Assembly: GCF_029714285.1 (NCBI RefSeq)
Contig: NZ_CP121663.1
Location: 1,054,001 to 1,118,000, forward strand
DNA length: 64,000 nt
Direction of reading: 5' to 3'
Source of the DNA: Rhizobium sp. CB3090
Lineage (GTDB): Bacteria > Pseudomonadota > Alphaproteobacteria > Rhizobiales > Rhizobiaceae
Shown: piece by piece, positions 62,827 through 64,000 of the stretch
Position numbering within the stretch: the first letter of the stretch is position 1
How the letters are laid out: every line of letters begins with the position of its first letter
Notes under the pieces: generated by a model
The model's input: only the letters and a program-made list of their open reading frames with translations
Told to the model about the DNA's origin: nothing
The model's database searches: none
Position numbers and translations under genes: made by a program

Positions 62827-64000
62827 ATGAACGACAAGATCACGAATTGGACCAGCGCAGACGATGCCATGGTCGAAAATGCCATTCGCCGCGGTGCTAC
62901 CCGCCGCGATCTCCTGCAGATGTTCCTTGCCGGCGGCATCGCTGCCGCAGCCGGCGGCGCGATCTTCGGCCGCGCCTCGGCGGCTTTCGCCGCAACCCCG
63001 GTCTCGGGCGGCTCACTGAAAGCGGCCGGCTGGTCGTCATCGACGGCCGACACGCTTGATCCGGCCAAGGCATCGCTTTCGACGGACTATGTCCGCTGCT
63101 GCGCCTTCTATAACCGCCTGTCCTTCCTCGACAAGGACGGCGTCACGCAGATGGAACTTGCCGAAAGCATCGAAAGCTCCGACGCCAAGGTATGGACCGT
63201 CAAGCTTCGCAAGGGCGTGACGTTCCACGACGGCAAAACCCTTTCTTCCGCCGACGTCGTCTATTCGCTGAAGCGCCATCTTGATCCGGCTGTCGGCTCG
63301 AAGGTCAATGCGATCGCCAAGCAGATGACCGGCATCAAGGCCGTCGATCCGCAGACCGTCGAGATCACCCTCGCCAATCCGAACGCTGATCTTCCGACCA
63401 TCCTTGCCATCCATCATTTCATGATCATTGCCGATGGCACCACGGACTTCAGCAAGGCCAATGGCACCGGCGCATTCGTCTGCGAAAGCTTCGAACCCGG
63501 CGTCCGGTCCATCGCAGTCAAGAACAAGAATTATTGGAAGAAAAGCGGTCCGTACCTCGACTCCTTCGAGTTCTTCGCGATCGAAGACGACTCCGCACGC
63601 GTCAATGCGCTGCTTTCGGGCGATATCCAGCTCGCCGCATCCATCAATCCACGCTCCATGCGGCTCCTGGACAGCCAGAAGGGCGTGACATTGTCGAAGA
63701 CCACCTCCGGCAATTATACCGACCTCAACATGCGTCTGGATATGAGCCCGGGCAACAGCAAGGACTTCGTGACCGGCGTCAAGTATCTCCTGAACCGGGA
63801 AGTCATCCAGAAGTCGGCGCTACGCGGACTTGCCGAGATCGGCAACGACCAGCCTGTGCCTCCTTCCAACATCTACCATAATGCCGATCTGAAGCCGAAG
63901 GCCTTCGATCCGGAGAAAGCCAAGTTCCACTTCCAGAAGTCGGGTCTGCTCGGCCAGTCCATTCCTGTTGTCGCGTCCGACGCTGCAACCTCGTCTGTCG
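62827..64000 (+). CDS. ABC transporter solute-binding protein, family 5 (3' end outside window)
   Basis: The 391 visible codons start at an ATG behind AAGGGG. A twin-arginine export signal is present: RRGATRRDLLQMFLAGG followed by IAAAAGGAIFG. The mature part has WSSSTADTLDPAKASLSTDY, KLRKGVTFHDGKTLSSADVV and ANGTGAFVCESFEPGV, typical family-5 peptide-type binding protein segments. Permease and ATPase genes presumably lie beyond the right edge. It follows the HAD gene and closes the amine-catabolic region, so it is probably the importer of its substrate. Confidence 0.93.
   Translation, partial: MNDKITNWTSADDAMVENAIRRGATRRDLLQMFLAGGIAAAAGGAIFGRASAAFAATPVSGGSLKAAGWSSSTADTLDPAKASLSTDYVRCCAFYNRLSFLDKDGVTQMELAESIESSDAKVWTVKLRKGVTFHDGKTLSSADVVYSLKRHLDPAVGSKVNAIAKQMTGIKAVDPQTVEITLANPNADLPTILAIHHFMIIADGTTDFSKANGTGAFVCESFEPGVRSIAVKNKNYWKKSGPYLDSFEFFAIEDDSARVNALLSGDIQLAASINPRSMRLLDSQKGVTLSKTTSGNYTDLNMRLDMSPGNSKDFVTGVKYLLNREVIQKSALRGLAEIGNDQPVPPSNIYHNADLKPKAFDPEKAKFHFQKSGLLGQSIPVVASDAATSSV

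Overview
The window is about 60% GC, has dense operons with short overlaps, and encodes protein families typical of Rhizobiaceae: DUF1127, EcfG-type promoter spacing, RIME-like palindromic repeats, PhoB-style pap-pit genes and many ABC/oxidoreductase catabolic clusters. The most likely source is a Rhizobium-type alphaproteobacterium, chromosome or large replicon. I see no rRNA, tRNA, CRISPR array, complete insertion sequence or replication origin.

Left part (1-7000): a catabolic locus with a SelA/DgaE-like PLP enzyme (cut by the left edge), an IclR regulator, a RidA protein, an EF_0837-type amidohydrolase and a dipeptide-type ABC transporter without ATPase genes in view. From 7000 to 17400 come mixed housekeeping genes: small XRE regulator, beta-propeller protein with a TPR/winged-helix regulator, DUF899 pair, GH25 lipoprotein, DUF1127, LysR-MFS pair and an NfeD-slipin membrane pair.

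17421-24249 looks like a hut (histidine-utilisation) locus: HutC-type regulator divergent from a polar amino-acid ABC transporter, a histidine ammonia-lyase homologue and an N-methyl amino-acid oxidase. The lyase is full length but lacks the Ala-Ser-Gly triad that forms the MIO cofactor and has Leu in place of a catalytic Tyr. I infer a MIO-independent lyase, perhaps for a quaternary-amine histidine derivative such as ergothioneine or hercynine.

24300-42200: fatty-acid hydroxylase; a NarL-type two-component system flanked by two Gly/Asn-rich exported proteins; an uncharacterised coupled gene pair; DUF47-Pit phosphate genes behind a Pho box; a bufferin (MNIO RiPP metallophore) operon; a chemoreceptor; and small exported or lipoproteins, one behind an EcfG-type promoter.

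41336-64000 is a large catabolic region: DadA-like, PuuB-like and other oxidoreductases, ArgE-type deacylase, HyuA/HyuB hydantoinase or oxoprolinase subunits, two aldehyde dehydrogenases, a tartrate/D-malate dehydrogenase, a class III aminotransferase, two HAD hydrolases, two paralogous two-domain GNAT proteins, RidA, LysR and TetR regulators and an ABC peptide-type binding protein cut by the right edge. Together they suggest uptake and stepwise deamination, hydrolysis and oxidation of amino or amide compounds whose identity the sequence does not give. Palindromic operator candidates link the LysR gene to hyuAB and the TetR gene to ridA.
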